Origin: Paracoccaceae bacterium
GTDB lineage: Bacteria; Pseudomonadota; Alphaproteobacteria; Rhodobacterales; Rhodobacteraceae
DNA: 64,000 nt
NCBI GenBank assembly: GCA_026417295.1
Contig: JAOADN010000006.1
Span: 1-64,000 of the forward strand
Reading direction: 5' to 3'
The number at the start of each line of letters is the position of its first letter. Position 1 is the first letter of the stretch. Of the stretch, positions 12,025 to 21,159 are shown piece by piece. The position numbers and the translations under genes were made by a program. Under the pieces are notes generated by a model. The model did no database searches, was not told where the DNA came from, and was given only the letters and a program-made list of their open reading frames with translations.

Positions 12025-12028
12025 GCCC

Positions 12029-12871
12029 TCAGACCGGACGGCGGAAGGTGATGCTGGTCGGCCGGTCGTAGCCCGGATGGGCGGTGCGCCCGGCCTCGAC
12101 GAAGCCGAGCGCGCGGAAGGCGGCGTGGTTGCCGGCAAGTTCGACGCGGGCCTGCAGCTCCAGCTGCCCCAGGCCGAGGGCGCGCGCCCGCCGCGCCGCA
12201 TGATCGATCATGCGGCGGGCGTGCCCCTCGCCGCGGCGGTCCGCGGCCACGGCCAGCTTGCCGACATGGAGGCATCCGGGCCGGGGCGAGAGGATCATCG
12301 CGGCCACGGGCGCGCCGTCGTCCTCCATGACCCAGAGCTCGGCGTCGCGCGCCATGGCGCCAAGCGCGGCGGCATCGAGCGCCGCCGCCGAGGAGGGCGG
12401 ATCGACGAGCCCCGCCATCGGGGCGAAGGCCGCGTGGATCAGCGCCAGGACCGGGGCCAGATCGTCGTCCGGGCCGAGGCGCCGGGGCGTGAGGTGCCGC
12501 GGCAGCCCGTCGCCGAGGGCGAGCCAGGGCAGGTGGCCGTTCCAGTTCTCGTGTGCGGCGGGAACGAAGGCCGCGGGATCGTCGAGCGTCCCGGCATGGA
12601 GGTCGGTCTCGCCGGGGCGTTCCGCCGTCTCGTAGGACAGGGGCGTGCCGCAGCGGGCGCAGAAGCCGCGGACGACCCCCGGCGAGGAGGCGTGAAGCGC
12701 CCTCTCGCCCGTCCAGTGCAGGCGCGCGCGATCGACGCCGAGGAAGGCCGCCACGGGCGCGCCGGTGGCGCGCCGGCAGCTCTCGCAATGGCAGAACGCC
12801 ATCCATGCGGGCGGCCCGTCGAAGGTGTAGCGGACCGCACCGCACAGGCATCCGCCCCTTCCCCCGTTCAT
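12029..12871 (-). CDS. GFA-domain (Cys-rich, glutathione-dependent formaldehyde-activating-like) protein fused to a GNAT acetyltransferase
   Basis: N-terminus GGCLCGAVRYTF...CHCESCRRATGAP...FCARCGTPLSY (GFA); C-terminus HVGKLAVAADRRGEGHARRMIDHA...LGFVEAGRT (GNAT). Confidence 0.85.
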   Translation of the reverse strand: MNGGRGGCLCGAVRYTFDGPPAWMAFCHCESCRRATGAPVAAFLGVDRARLHWTGERALHASSPGVVRGFCARCGTPLSYETAERPGETDLHAGTLDDPAAFVPAAHENWNGHLPWLALGDGLPRHLTPRRLGPDDDLAPVLALIHAAFAPMAGLVDPPSSAAALDAAALGAMARDAELWVMEDDGAPVAAMILSPRPGCLHVGKLAVAADRRGEGHARRMIDHAARRARALGLGQLELQARVELAGNHAAFRALGFVEAGRTAHPGYDRPTSITFRRPV

Positions 12872-13023
12872 GCCGCCTCTCCCGCCTGCCCTGCCATTTG
12901 CCGCCGGGACCTGCCGGGCGTCAATGCCGTGCCCGGATCAATATCTTGGGGATAAGGCTGCACGCACCGCGACAGGAGGTGCGGGGCGGTTGACTTGCCG
13001 TGCCCGAGGCCCAAGGATTGCGG

Positions 13024-13047
13024 ACCGCCCGGAATCAACCGGGCGGT
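13024..13047 (+). promoter_or_regulatory. inverted repeat ACCGCCCGG-AATCAA-CCGGGCGGT immediately upstream of the smc start
   Basis: 9-bp perfect arms with a 6-nt loop, 17 nt before the TTG start. Confidence 0.5.
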
Positions 13048-13064
13048 TCGAGCGGATAGCGACC

Positions 13065-16000
13065 TTGCGCCTGACGCGCCTGCGCCTGAACGGATTCAAG
13101 AGCTTCGTCGATCCGACCGAGGTCGTGATCCGCGAGGGGCTGACCGGCATCGTCGGGCCGAACGGCTGCGGCAAGTCGAACCTGCTCGAGGCGCTGCGCT
13201 GGGTCATGGGCGAGAACCGCCCGACGGCGATGCGCGGCGAGGGCATGGAGGACGTGATCTTCGCGGGTGCGGCCTCGCGCGCGGCGCGCCACTTCGCCGA
13301 GGTGGCGATCACCATCGACAACAGCGAACGTCTGGCGCCGGCCGGCTTCAACGACGAGGACGTGCTGGAGATCACCCGCCGGATCACCCGCGACGCCGGA
13401 TCGGCCTATCGCGCGAACGGGCGCGAGATGCGCGCGCGCGACGTGCAGATGCTGTTCGCCGATGCCTCGACCGGGGCGCACAGCCCGGCGCTGGTCCGTC
13501 AGGGGCAGATCAGCGAACTGATCAACGCGCGGCCGAAGAGCCGGCGTCGCGTGCTGGAGGAGGCGGCCGGCATCTCGGGCCTTTACCAGCGCCGTCACGA
13601 GGCGGAGCTGAAGCTGCAGGCGGCCGAGGCGAACCTGACGCGCGTCGACGACGTGATCGAGGGCCTTTCCCAGCAGCTTCAGGGGCTGGCGCGGCAGGCG
13701 CGGCAGGCGGCGCGCTACCGCGAGATCGGCGAGGAGCTGCGCCGGGCCGAGGGAATGCTGCTCTATCGCCGCTGGCGCGAGGCCGATGCGGCGCGCGCGG
13801 CGGCGGCGGCCGAGCTGCAGGAGCGGCTGCGTGCGGCGGCCCGGGCCGAGGCCGGGGCGCGGGCGGCATCGGCGGCGCGACAGGCGGCCGAGGCGGCGCT
13901 GCCGCCGGCGCGCGAGGAAGAGGCCATCGCCGCCGCCCTCCTGCAGCGGCTGCGGGTGGAGCGCGACGGGCTGCGCGCCGAGGCGGAGCGCGCGCGCGGC
14001 GCCATCGCGGAACTCGAGGCGCGGATCGAGGAGCTGGACCGCGACCGCGACCGCGAGGCGGCGCTGGACCGCGACGCCGCCGAGACGGTGCTGCGGCTTG
14101 CCGCCGAGGCGGAGGCGCTGGCGGCGGCGGGCGAGGGCCACGAGGCCCGGCTGGCCGCGGCGGCGGCGGCGGCGGCCGAGGCGGCCGCGGTCCTGTCGGC
14201 GGCCGAGGCGGCGCTGAGCCAGCTGACCGAGGACGTGGCGCGGCTGTCGGCGCGCCACCAGTCGGCCGAAAGGATGCTGGCCGATTCCCGCACCGTCCTT
14301 GCCCGCGGCGAGGCGGCGGCAGAGGCCGCGCGGCAGGCGGCCCGGCAGGCGGAGGACGCGCTCGGGGCGGCGGCGGCGGCGATGCAGGCGGCGGCCGCGC
14401 GGCTGGAGGCGGCGCAGCGCAGGGCGGCCGAGGCCGAGGCCGGCCTTGCCGCCGCCGACGAGGCCAGGACCGAGGCCCAGGCCCGCGAGACCGAGGCGCG
14501 GGCGGCCAGGGCGGCGGCCGAGGGCGAGGCCGGGGCCCTGCGCGCCGAGGTGGCGGCGCTGACGCGCCTTGTCGAGCGCGAGGCGCAGGCCGGCGAGCAG
14601 CTGCTGGACCGGGTCACGGTGAGGGCGGGTTTCGAGAAGGCGCTGGGCGCGGCCCTGGCCGACGACCTGCGCGCGCCCGAGGTCGGGGCCGGGCGGTCCA
14701 CGGGCTGGGCGCGCCTGCCCGCCTACGGCACCCCCCAGCCCCTGCCCCCCGGGGTGAGGCCCCTGGCCGAGGTGGTCGAGGTGCCCGCGGTGCTGGCCCG
14801 CCGGCTGGGGCAGATCGGCCTGGTCGGGCGCGACGAGGGCGCGCGGCTTCAGGCGGCGCTTCTGCCCGGGCAGAGGCTGGTCTCGGCGGAGGGCGACCTC
14901 TGGCGCTGGGACGGCTTCCGCGCAGCGGCCGAGGATGCGCCCTCGGCCTCGGCGCTGCGGCTGCAGCAGCTGAACCGCCTGGTCGAACTGAAGCGCGACC
15001 TCGAGGCGGCGACGGCGCGGGCGGCGGGCGCGGCGCAGGCCCACGACCTGCTGTCGCGGCGCCTGGCGCAGGCCTCCGAGGCCGACCGCCTGGCGCGCGA
15101 GGCCCGCAAGGTGGCCGACGGCGCCCTGGCCGAGGCGAGCCGCGCCCTGAGCCGGGCGGAGGCCGAGCGCTCGATCGCCGGCGGGCAGCTCGAGACGGCG
15201 CGGATGGCCGAGGCGCGCCATGCCGACGAGGCGCGGGCCGCCCGCGAGCGGCTGGGCGAGGCCGAGGCGGCGCTGAAGGCGCTGCCCGACCTTGCGGCCG
15301 AACGGGCGCGGGCCGAGGAGATGCGCGCCGGGGTCGAGGCGGCGCGGACGGTGATGCTGGGGCGGCGCACCGCCCATGACGGCCTGCGCCGCGACGGCGA
15401 GGCGCGCGAGCGGCGGCTGTCCGAGATCGGCCGCGAGCGCGAGGACTGGGCCCGTCGCCAGGCCAGCGCCGGCGCGCGGATCGCCGAAATCGCCGCCCGG
15501 CGCGAGGAGGCGGCGGCCGCGCTGGCCGCGGCGCGGGCGGCGCCCGAGGCGATCGCGGCGCGGGCGGCGATGCTGGAGGAGGGACTGGCCGGCGCCGGGG
15601 CGCGCCAGGCCGCTGCGGCAGACCGCCTGTCGGCCGCCGAGGCGGCGCTGCGCGAGGCGGCGCAGGCCGAGCGCGAGGCGGAACGTGCGGCCTCGGACGC
15701 GCGCGAGGCGCGGGCGCGGGCCGAGGCGCTGGCCGATGCGGCCGCGGCCGCGGCGGAGGAGGCCGCCGCACGCATCGCCGAGGAGGCGGATGCGACGCCC
15801 GGCGGGCTGCTGGAGCGGCTGGCCGCCGACCCCGCGCAGATGCCGGCGGCCGAGGCGCTGGAGGCCGAGGTGGGGCGCCTGCGACGCCAGCGCGAGGCCC
15901 TTGGCGCGGTCAACCTGCGCGCCGAGGAGGATGCCCGCGCGGTGCAGGCCGAGCACGACACCCTGGTGGCCGAGAAGGCCGATCTGGAAGAGGCGATCCG

Positions 16001-16520
16001 CAAGCTGCGCGCCGGCATCCAGGGGCTGAACCGCGAGGGGCGCGAACGCCTGCTGACCGCCTTCGAGCAGGTCAACGGCAATTTCGCCATGCTGTTCCGC
16101 CACCTCTTCGGCGGCGGCGAGGCGCAGCTTGCGCTGGTGGAGTCGGACGACCCGCTCGAGGCCGGGCTCGAGATCCTGTGCCAGCCGCCGGGCAAGAAGC
16201 TGTCCACCCTGTCGCTGCTGTCGGGCGGCGAGCAGACGCTGACGGCGCTGGCGCTGATCTTCGCGGTCTTTCTGGCCAATCCCGCGCCGATCTGCGTGCT
16301 GGACGAGGTGGATGCGCCGCTCGACGACGCCAACGTCACGCGGTTCTGCGACCTTCTGGACGAGATGACGCGGCGCACCGACACCCGCTTCCTGATCATC
16401 ACCCACCATGCCGTCACGATGAGCCGCATGGACAGGCTGTTCGGCGTGACGATGCAGGAGCCGGGGGTCAGCCAGCTTGTCAGCGTGGACCTGAGGCGCG
16501 CCGAGCAGCTGGTCGCGTAA
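13065..16520 (+). CDS. smc: chromosome segregation protein SMC
   Basis: LRLTRLRLNGFKSFVDPTEVVIREGLTGIVGPNGCGKSNLLEALRWVMGE (Walker A), long coiled coil, LSGGEQTLTALALIFAVFLANPAPICVLDEVDAPLDDANV; TTG start. Confidence 0.95.
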   Translation: MRLTRLRLNGFKSFVDPTEVVIREGLTGIVGPNGCGKSNLLEALRWVMGENRPTAMRGEGMEDVIFAGAASRAARHFAEVAITIDNSERLAPAGFNDEDVLEITRRITRDAGSAYRANGREMRARDVQMLFADASTGAHSPALVRQGQISELINARPKSRRRVLEEAAGISGLYQRRHEAELKLQAAEANLTRVDDVIEGLSQQLQGLARQARQAARYREIGEELRRAEGMLLYRRWREADAARAAAAAELQERLRAAARAEAGARAASAARQAAEAALPPAREEEAIAAALLQRLRVERDGLRAEAERARGAIAELEARIEELDRDRDREAALDRDAAETVLRLAAEAEALAAAGEGHEARLAAAAAAAAEAAAVLSAAEAALSQLTEDVARLSARHQSAERMLADSRTVLARGEAAAEAARQAARQAEDALGAAAAAMQAAAARLEAAQRRAAEAEAGLAAADEARTEAQARETEARAARAAAEGEAGALRAEVAALTRLVEREAQAGEQLLDRVTVRAGFEKALGAALADDLRAPEVGAGRSTGWARLPAYGTPQPLPPGVRPLAEVVEVPAVLARRLGQIGLVGRDEGARLQAALLPGQRLVSAEGDLWRWDGFRAAAEDAPSASALRLQQLNRLVELKRDLEAATARAAGAAQAHDLLSRRLAQASEADRLAREARKVADGALAEASRALSRAEAERSIAGGQLETARMAEARHADEARAARERLGEAEAALKALPDLAAERARAEEMRAGVEAARTVMLGRRTAHDGLRRDGEARERRLSEIGREREDWARRQASAGARIAEIAARREEAAAALAAARAAPEAIAARAAMLEEGLAGAGARQAAAADRLSAAEAALREAAQAEREAERAASDAREARARAEALADAAAAAAEEAAARIAEEADATPGGLLERLAADPAQMPAAEALEAEVGRLRRQREALGAVNLRAEEDARAVQAEHDTLVAEKADLEEAIRKLRAGIQGLNREGRERLLTAFEQVNGNFAMLFRHLFGGGEAQLALVESDDPLEAGLEILCQPPGKKLSTLSLLSGGEQTLTALALIFAVFLANPAPICVLDEVDAPLDDANVTRFCDLLDEMTRRTDTRFLIITHHAVTMSRMDRLFGVTMQEPGVSQLVSVDLRRAEQLVA

Positions 16521-16581
16521 CCGCCGGTTAATGCTGAATCCCTAGAAGCGGTGGCCTTGCGGACCGATCCGGGGGACGACC

Positions 16582-16710
16582 ATGCAGGAATTCACGCTGA
16601 TCTCGGCGCTTCTCTTCGTACTGGCCATGGCGGGCGGCGCGGTGACCGCCGCCGGCCCGGGCAAGACCTGCCATGCCGATGGGATGCTGGCCTGGGTCGA
16701 TCCCTGCTGA
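16582..16710 (+). CDS. 42-aa small secreted/membrane protein
   Basis: MQEFTLISALLFVLAMAGGAVTAAGPGKTCHADGMLAWVDPC; signal-peptide-like N-terminus and two Cys; below the ORF track length cutoff. Confidence 0.45.
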   Translation: MQEFTLISALLFVLAMAGGAVTAAGPGKTCHADGMLAWVDPC

Positions 16711-16773
16711 GCCCGCCTGAGCCGGGCCGGCCCGTTCCGCCGGCGCGTTCCGCCGGCGCGGCCGGGAGCGCGT

Positions 16774-17946
16774 TCAGTCGAGCGCGGCCAGGAGCGCCGG
16801 GGTCGGCCAGGCATCGGCGGGCAGGCCCAGCCGCTGCTGTTCGGCCTGCACGGCCTTGCGCGTGCGTTCGCCGAGGATGCCGTCGATCGCCCCGACATCG
16901 TGGCCCAGGGCCTGAAGCCGTTCCTGCAGGCGGATCATCTGCTCGCCCGACAGGCCGGGTTCGGGATCGCCCGCCAGATAGACGGGCGCCCCTTCAAGCC
17001 GGGTCGCGAAATAGGCGGCGGTCGTCACGTAGACGAAGCTCTGGTTCCATTCGAAGAACACGTCGAAGTTCGGATAGGCCATGAAGGCCGGCCCCCTGCG
17101 CCCCATCGGCAGCAGGACCGAGGCCGGCAGGCCGGGCGCCAGGCTGCCCTCGCGCGCGGTGACGCCGAGGGCCGCCCATTCCCCGGTCGTCATCCTGTGG
17201 CCGAGGCCGGTCAGCGACCAGTCGAGGGTCGGGGGGACGACGATCTCCTGCAGCCAGGGCTCGCCCGGGCGCCAGCCGAGGCCCGCCAGCATCCGCGCCC
17301 CCGACAGGAGCGCATCCGGGGCCGAGGTCTTGAGCCGCACATGACCGTCGCCGTCGCCGTCCACGCCGTTCTTCAGGATGTCGGCGGGCAGCATCTGGAC
17401 CATGCCGATCTCTCCCGCCCAGGCGCCGGTCGTGCGGTCGGGATCGAAATCGCCCCGCCGCCACAGCTCCATCGCCGCGAAGACCTGCGGGCGGAACAGT
17501 CCGGGGCGGCGGCAGTCATGGGCCAGCGTGACCAGCGCGTCGCGGGTGTTGAAGTCGCCCTGGACCTGGCCGTAATCGGTCTCGAAGGCCCAGAGGGCCA
17601 GAAGGACGCCGCGGGGAACGCCATGGTCGCGCGCCGCGCGGTCGAAGACGTCGGCGAATTCGGCCGCCCTGGCGCGCCCCGTCTCGAGCCGCCCGCGCGA
17701 GATGAGCGCGCGCGAGAAGGCGATGAAGTCCTTGCGGAACACGCCCTGCGCGCGGTCCGCCCGGATGACCGCCGGATCGAGCCGCGCCCCGGCAAGGAAC
17801 CCTGCCGCGACGGCCCCGTCGATGCCGCGCGATTCGGCCTCGGCCCGCAGGCCGTCGAGGAAGGCGGGGAAACTGCCGCCGCAATCGGCGGTTGCGGCAG
17901 AGGGCAGGAGCGATCCGCAGACGAGAAGCGCGTGCCCGATCCGCAT
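16774..17946 (-). CDS. lytic murein transglycosylase (MltB-like) with C-terminal peptidoglycan-binding domain
   Basis: GVPRGVLLALWAFETDYG, GAWAGEIGMVQMLPADILKNGVDGDGDG and a C-terminal LQERLQALGHDVGAIDGILGERTRKAVQAEQ domain. Confidence 0.92.
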   Translation of the reverse strand: MRIGHALLVCGSLLPSAATADCGGSFPAFLDGLRAEAESRGIDGAVAAGFLAGARLDPAVIRADRAQGVFRKDFIAFSRALISRGRLETGRARAAEFADVFDRAARDHGVPRGVLLALWAFETDYGQVQGDFNTRDALVTLAHDCRRPGLFRPQVFAAMELWRRGDFDPDRTTGAWAGEIGMVQMLPADILKNGVDGDGDGHVRLKTSAPDALLSGARMLAGLGWRPGEPWLQEIVVPPTLDWSLTGLGHRMTTGEWAALGVTAREGSLAPGLPASVLLPMGRRGPAFMAYPNFDVFFEWNQSFVYVTTAAYFATRLEGAPVYLAGDPEPGLSGEQMIRLQERLQALGHDVGAIDGILGERTRKAVQAEQQRLGLPADAWPTPALLAALD

Positions 17947-18109
17947 GCAGGATCGCCGCTGTTGAACGGCCGGCCGGCAGGAACTCGCCGAAACTTGTCT
18001 GTCACGAATCATGCCGTCGCCTTTACGCTGCGTAAGGTTCTTCATATCCGCGGCCGGGGCAAAAGGCAGCGCGTGGCTGCCCCAGCCTCTTTCAGGGAAC
18101 GGATGACGG

Positions 18110-18478
18110 ATGTCGACCCGAGTCCTCATCGTCGAGAGCGAGCCGGACCTGGGCGCCGTCTGGCAGCGCCATCTCGAGCGCTCGGGGGCGACGGTCGAGG
18201 CCGTGCATTCGCAGGACGAGGCGGTGGCGCGGATCGGGGCGCGGCCCTTCGACGTGATCGTGCTGGACCTGGTGCTGAAGGAGGGCAGCGCCTTCGCGGT
18301 GGCCGATTACGCGAGCTATCGCCAGCCGGCGGCCAGGGTCGTCTTCGTCACCAGCACGAGCTTCTTCTCGGACGGTTCGATCTTTCGCCACATCCCGAAC
18401 GCCTTCGCCTTCCTGCCGCGGGGCACGCGGCCCGAGGACCTGGCCGCCGTCGTCGAGCATCACGGCAGGCCGCACTGA
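18110..18478 (+). CDS. single-domain response regulator receiver protein
   Basis: RVLIVESEPDLGAVW...DVIVLDLVLKEG...RVVFVTSTS; no adjacent kinase. Confidence 0.8.
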   Translation: MSTRVLIVESEPDLGAVWQRHLERSGATVEAVHSQDEAVARIGARPFDVIVLDLVLKEGSAFAVADYASYRQPAARVVFVTSTSFFSDGSIFRHIPNAFAFLPRGTRPEDLAAVVEHHGRPH

Positions 18479-18655
18479 ACCGTCGCCTCCGGGCCGGCGG
18501 GGCGGGGGCCGCGCGTGGACAATCCCGCGCCGGGCAGAGGGATCGGTCGCCATCCGCGCCCAATCGGCCGCAGTTTCCGCACCCGCGGCAGGAAGCGCTT
18601 GATTCCGGGCCGGTGCGCCTCACATCCTGAAGCGGGGGAAGGGCGAAGGGTGCCG

Positions 18656-19006
18656 ATGACGGACTTTCTGCCACGCGAGGTCCGGGCCGGGCTGGAGGAG
18701 GCGCGCAGGCGCGACCTTCGCCGCCGCGCGCGGCTGCGCGTCGTGGCGGGCGACGAGGTCTGGCCGATCCTGCGCTTCTGGGAGGACGGATTCGCGCTGG
18801 ACGCCGACCAGGTCGCGCATCTGCGCGGGCTGGTGGACATCTATGACGGGGGCCGTCACGTCTATACCTGCCTCATCATCGCCTCGGCGGTCGAGGAGGG
18901 CGAGCTGATCTGCGTGATGAAGCGGTCCACCCCGGCCGAGGAGAAGGCGCCGCTGGACTTCGTGCGGGACGAGAACGCGCCGGCGGGGCTGCTGCCCCGC
19001 GCCTGA
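18656..19006 (+). CDS. conserved hypothetical protein
   Basis: MTDFLPREVRAGLEEARRRDLRRRARLRVVAGDEVWPILRFWEDGFALD...; coherent coding region. Confidence 0.65.
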   Translation: MTDFLPREVRAGLEEARRRDLRRRARLRVVAGDEVWPILRFWEDGFALDADQVAHLRGLVDIYDGGRHVYTCLIIASAVEEGELICVMKRSTPAEEKAPLDFVRDENAPAGLLPRA

Positions 19007-19008
19007 GA

Positions 19009-19149
19009 TCAGGGATCGGTCGTGAGCGTCGTGACATGGACGGCTGCGGGCCGCCCGGGGCCGGCGCCCGTCCGCACCGCCCATTCGGCAAGCTTCAGCA
19101 GGGCCAGCACCAGCACGACCGCGGCGACGAGGCGGCGGTCGAGCCTCAT
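19009..19149 (-). CDS. 46-aa small single-pass membrane protein
   Basis: MRLDRRLVAAVVLVLALLKLAEWAVRTGAGPGRPAAVHVTTLTTDP; ATGA overlap with the stop of the upstream aminotransferase gene. Confidence 0.5.
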   Translation of the reverse strand: MRLDRRLVAAVVLVLALLKLAEWAVRTGAGPGRPAAVHVTTLTTDP

Positions 19150-20336
19150 TGCAGGTCGCGGAAGGCGTCGTGCAGGCGTTCGACCGCCTCGGCGACCAGG
19201 GCGCGGCGGGTGGCGATGTTGAAGCGCAGGAAGCCCTCGCCCCCGGTGCCGAAGGTCGGCCCGTGGTTGGTGGCGATCCGCGCCCCCTTCTCGACCCGGG
19301 CGGTGATCTCGGCGGCGGTCATCCCGGTGCCCGAGAAGTCGACCCAGGAGAGGTAGGTCGCCTCGAGCGGCATCGAGCGCACCCCGGGGATGGCGTTGAC
19401 GCCCGCGTCGAAGAGGCGGCGGTTGCCGTCGAGATAGGCGACAAGCCGGTCGACCCAGGCGGCGCCCCCGGGCGAATAGGCGGCCGTCGTCATGTGCATG
19501 CCGAAACTGTTGGGCGAGATGCCGAGCGCCGCGAGGCGGGCCTGAAGGCGCGCGCGCAGGCCGGGATCGCGGATGATCACGTTGCCGGTATGGCAGCCGG
19601 CGATGTTGAAGGTCTTGGTCGCCGCGGTCATGGTGACGAGGCGGCCGGCGAGGTCGGGGGCGGCGCGTTCCATCACCATGTGCCGCCGCCCCGGATAGAC
19701 GAGATCGTGGTGGATCTCGTCGCTGAGCAGGATCAGGTCGTGGCGGCGAGCGAAATCGGCGAAGCCGCGCAGTTCGCCCTCGGTCCAGACGCGGCCGCCG
19801 GGATTGTGCGGCGAGCAGAGGATGATCATCCGCTCGCGCCCGGTCATCCGCGCATCCCAGGCGTCGAAGTCCGGCCGGTAGCGGCCGGCGTCGTTCACCA
19901 GCGGGCATTCGGTGACGCTGCGCCCGGCGGCGCGGATCACCCGCGCGAAGGCATGGTAGACGGGCGTCGTCAGCACGATGGCGTCGCCGGGGGCGGTGAA
20001 GGCGTCGATGCACAGGCCCGTGCCGTTGACGAGGCCGTGGGTGGTGAGGATCGCCTCGGGCGGGACATCCCAGCCATGGCGTTCGGCCATCCACCAGCGG
20101 ATCGCCGCGAGGTAGTCGGCATCGTCGCCGAAATAGCCGTAGATGCCGTGGGCGGCCATGCGCTCGACCGCCTTCTGGACCGGGGCCGGCGGAGCGAAAT
20201 CCATGTCGGCGACCCACATGGCCAGGCCCCCGGATGCCGGGATGCCGTAGAGCGCCTCCATCCCGTCCCACTTGATGCAGTGGGTGCCGCGCCGGTCGAT
20301 CGGCCTGTCGAAATCGGTGTCCGCGTCGTCAGTCAT
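19146..20336 (-). CDS. MalY/PatB family PLP-dependent cystathionine beta-lyase/aminotransferase
   Basis: MWVADMDFAPPAPVQKAVERM, CSPHNPGGRVW, LSDEIHHDLVYPG and ATKTFNIAG. Confidence 0.93.
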   Translation of the reverse strand: MTDDADTDFDRPIDRRGTHCIKWDGMEALYGIPASGGLAMWVADMDFAPPAPVQKAVERMAAHGIYGYFGDDADYLAAIRWWMAERHGWDVPPEAILTTHGLVNGTGLCIDAFTAPGDAIVLTTPVYHAFARVIRAAGRSVTECPLVNDAGRYRPDFDAWDARMTGRERMIILCSPHNPGGRVWTEGELRGFADFARRHDLILLSDEIHHDLVYPGRRHMVMERAAPDLAGRLVTMTAATKTFNIAGCHTGNVIIRDPGLRARLQARLAALGISPNSFGMHMTTAAYSPGGAAWVDRLVAYLDGNRRLFDAGVNAIPGVRSMPLEATYLSWVDFSGTGMTAAEITARVEKGARIATNHGPTFGTGGEGFLRFNIATRRALVAEAVERLHDAFRDLQ

Positions 20337-20579
20337 CGTGTCAGGTTAGTGCCGCCATCCGCGGGCGCAAGCCGCCCGGCCCGACCGGTAGCACGGTGCC
20401 GGGTGGACGATCAATCCGTTCCTTGGGCGTAGAATGGGAATTCGTTCCGAACATACAGCTATTGTGGATACATCGTTCCGTACTGTTCAATTTTTCCGGA
20501 ACCATGTCCCCTGCCGACAGGCCGCGGGGCCGCCGCCCCGCGTCTTGCGCGGATTCGCACCTTCGCCTAGATCACCGCC

Positions 20580-21101
20580 ATGACCGTAAGGCCGATCCTG
20601 ATCCATCCCGACCCGCGCCTGAAGAAGGTCGCCGAACCCGTGACGGCGATCACCGACGAGCTGCGCGCGACGGCGGCGGACATGCTGCAGACGATGTACG
20701 AGGCGCCCGGCATAGGCCTGGCGGCGCCGCAGATCGGCCTTCTGAAGCGGATGCTGGTGATGGACTGCGTGAAGGACCCCGACCTGCCGGCGCGGCCGAT
20801 GGTCCTGATCAATCCCGAGGTGGTCTGGGCCTCGGAGAGCACGAACACCTACGAGGAGGGCTGCCTGTCGATCCCCGACCAGTATGCCGACGTGGTGCGC
20901 CCGGCCGAGGTGCGGGTGCGCTGGACGGACCTCGAGGGGGCGGCGCGGGAGGAGCATTTCACCGGCCTCTGGGCGACCTGCGTGCAGCACGAGATCGACC
21001 ACCTGAACGGCAGGCTGTTCATCGACTACCTGACCCCGCTGAAGCGCCAGCTGATCACCCGCAAGATGGAGAAGCTGAAGCGCGAACGGGCCCGGATGTG
21101 A
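20580..21101 (+). CDS. def: peptide deformylase
   Basis: [20 protein letters not shown] and [16 protein letters not shown] motifs. Confidence 0.97.
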   Translation: MTVRPILIHPDPRLKKVAEPVTAITDELRATAADMLQTMYEAPGIGLAAPQIGLLKRMLVMDCVKDPDLPARPMVLINPEVVWASESTNTYEEGCLSIPDQYADVVRPAEVRVRWTDLEGAAREEHFTGLWATCVQHEIDHLNGRLFIDYLTPLKRQLITRKMEKLKRERARM

Positions 21102-21159
21102 CGGCCCCTCCGGCAGGGGTGCAGCGCCGTGGTCGGGCCGGCGCGCCGGGGAGGCCGCG

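Noticed and set aside
11894-12028. Peptides such as FEGPSMPLRSGMGCGRATASP in ORFs crossing 11911-12024
   Set aside because: These are translations of the palindrome array, not proteins; the region is intergenic.
14100-14220. Poly-alanine GCG/GCC runs in smc as a repeat element
   Set aside because: Explained by coiled-coil coding with Ala/Glu-rich composition in a high-GC genome.
13035-16409. 1124-aa ORF antisense to smc
   Set aside because: Arises from the high-GC codon bias of smc on the opposite strand; Arg/Gly/Ala/Pro-rich composition without domain motifs, while the + strand frame has clear SMC motifs.
20401-20520. Cluster of GTTC motifs in the AT-richer patB/def divergent region as a possible LexA (SOS) box
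   Set aside because: The alphaproteobacterial LexA consensus is GTTC-N7-GTTC; here the closest pair is GTTC-N6-GTTC (20475-20488) and the others do not fit. Neighbour genes are not SOS genes.
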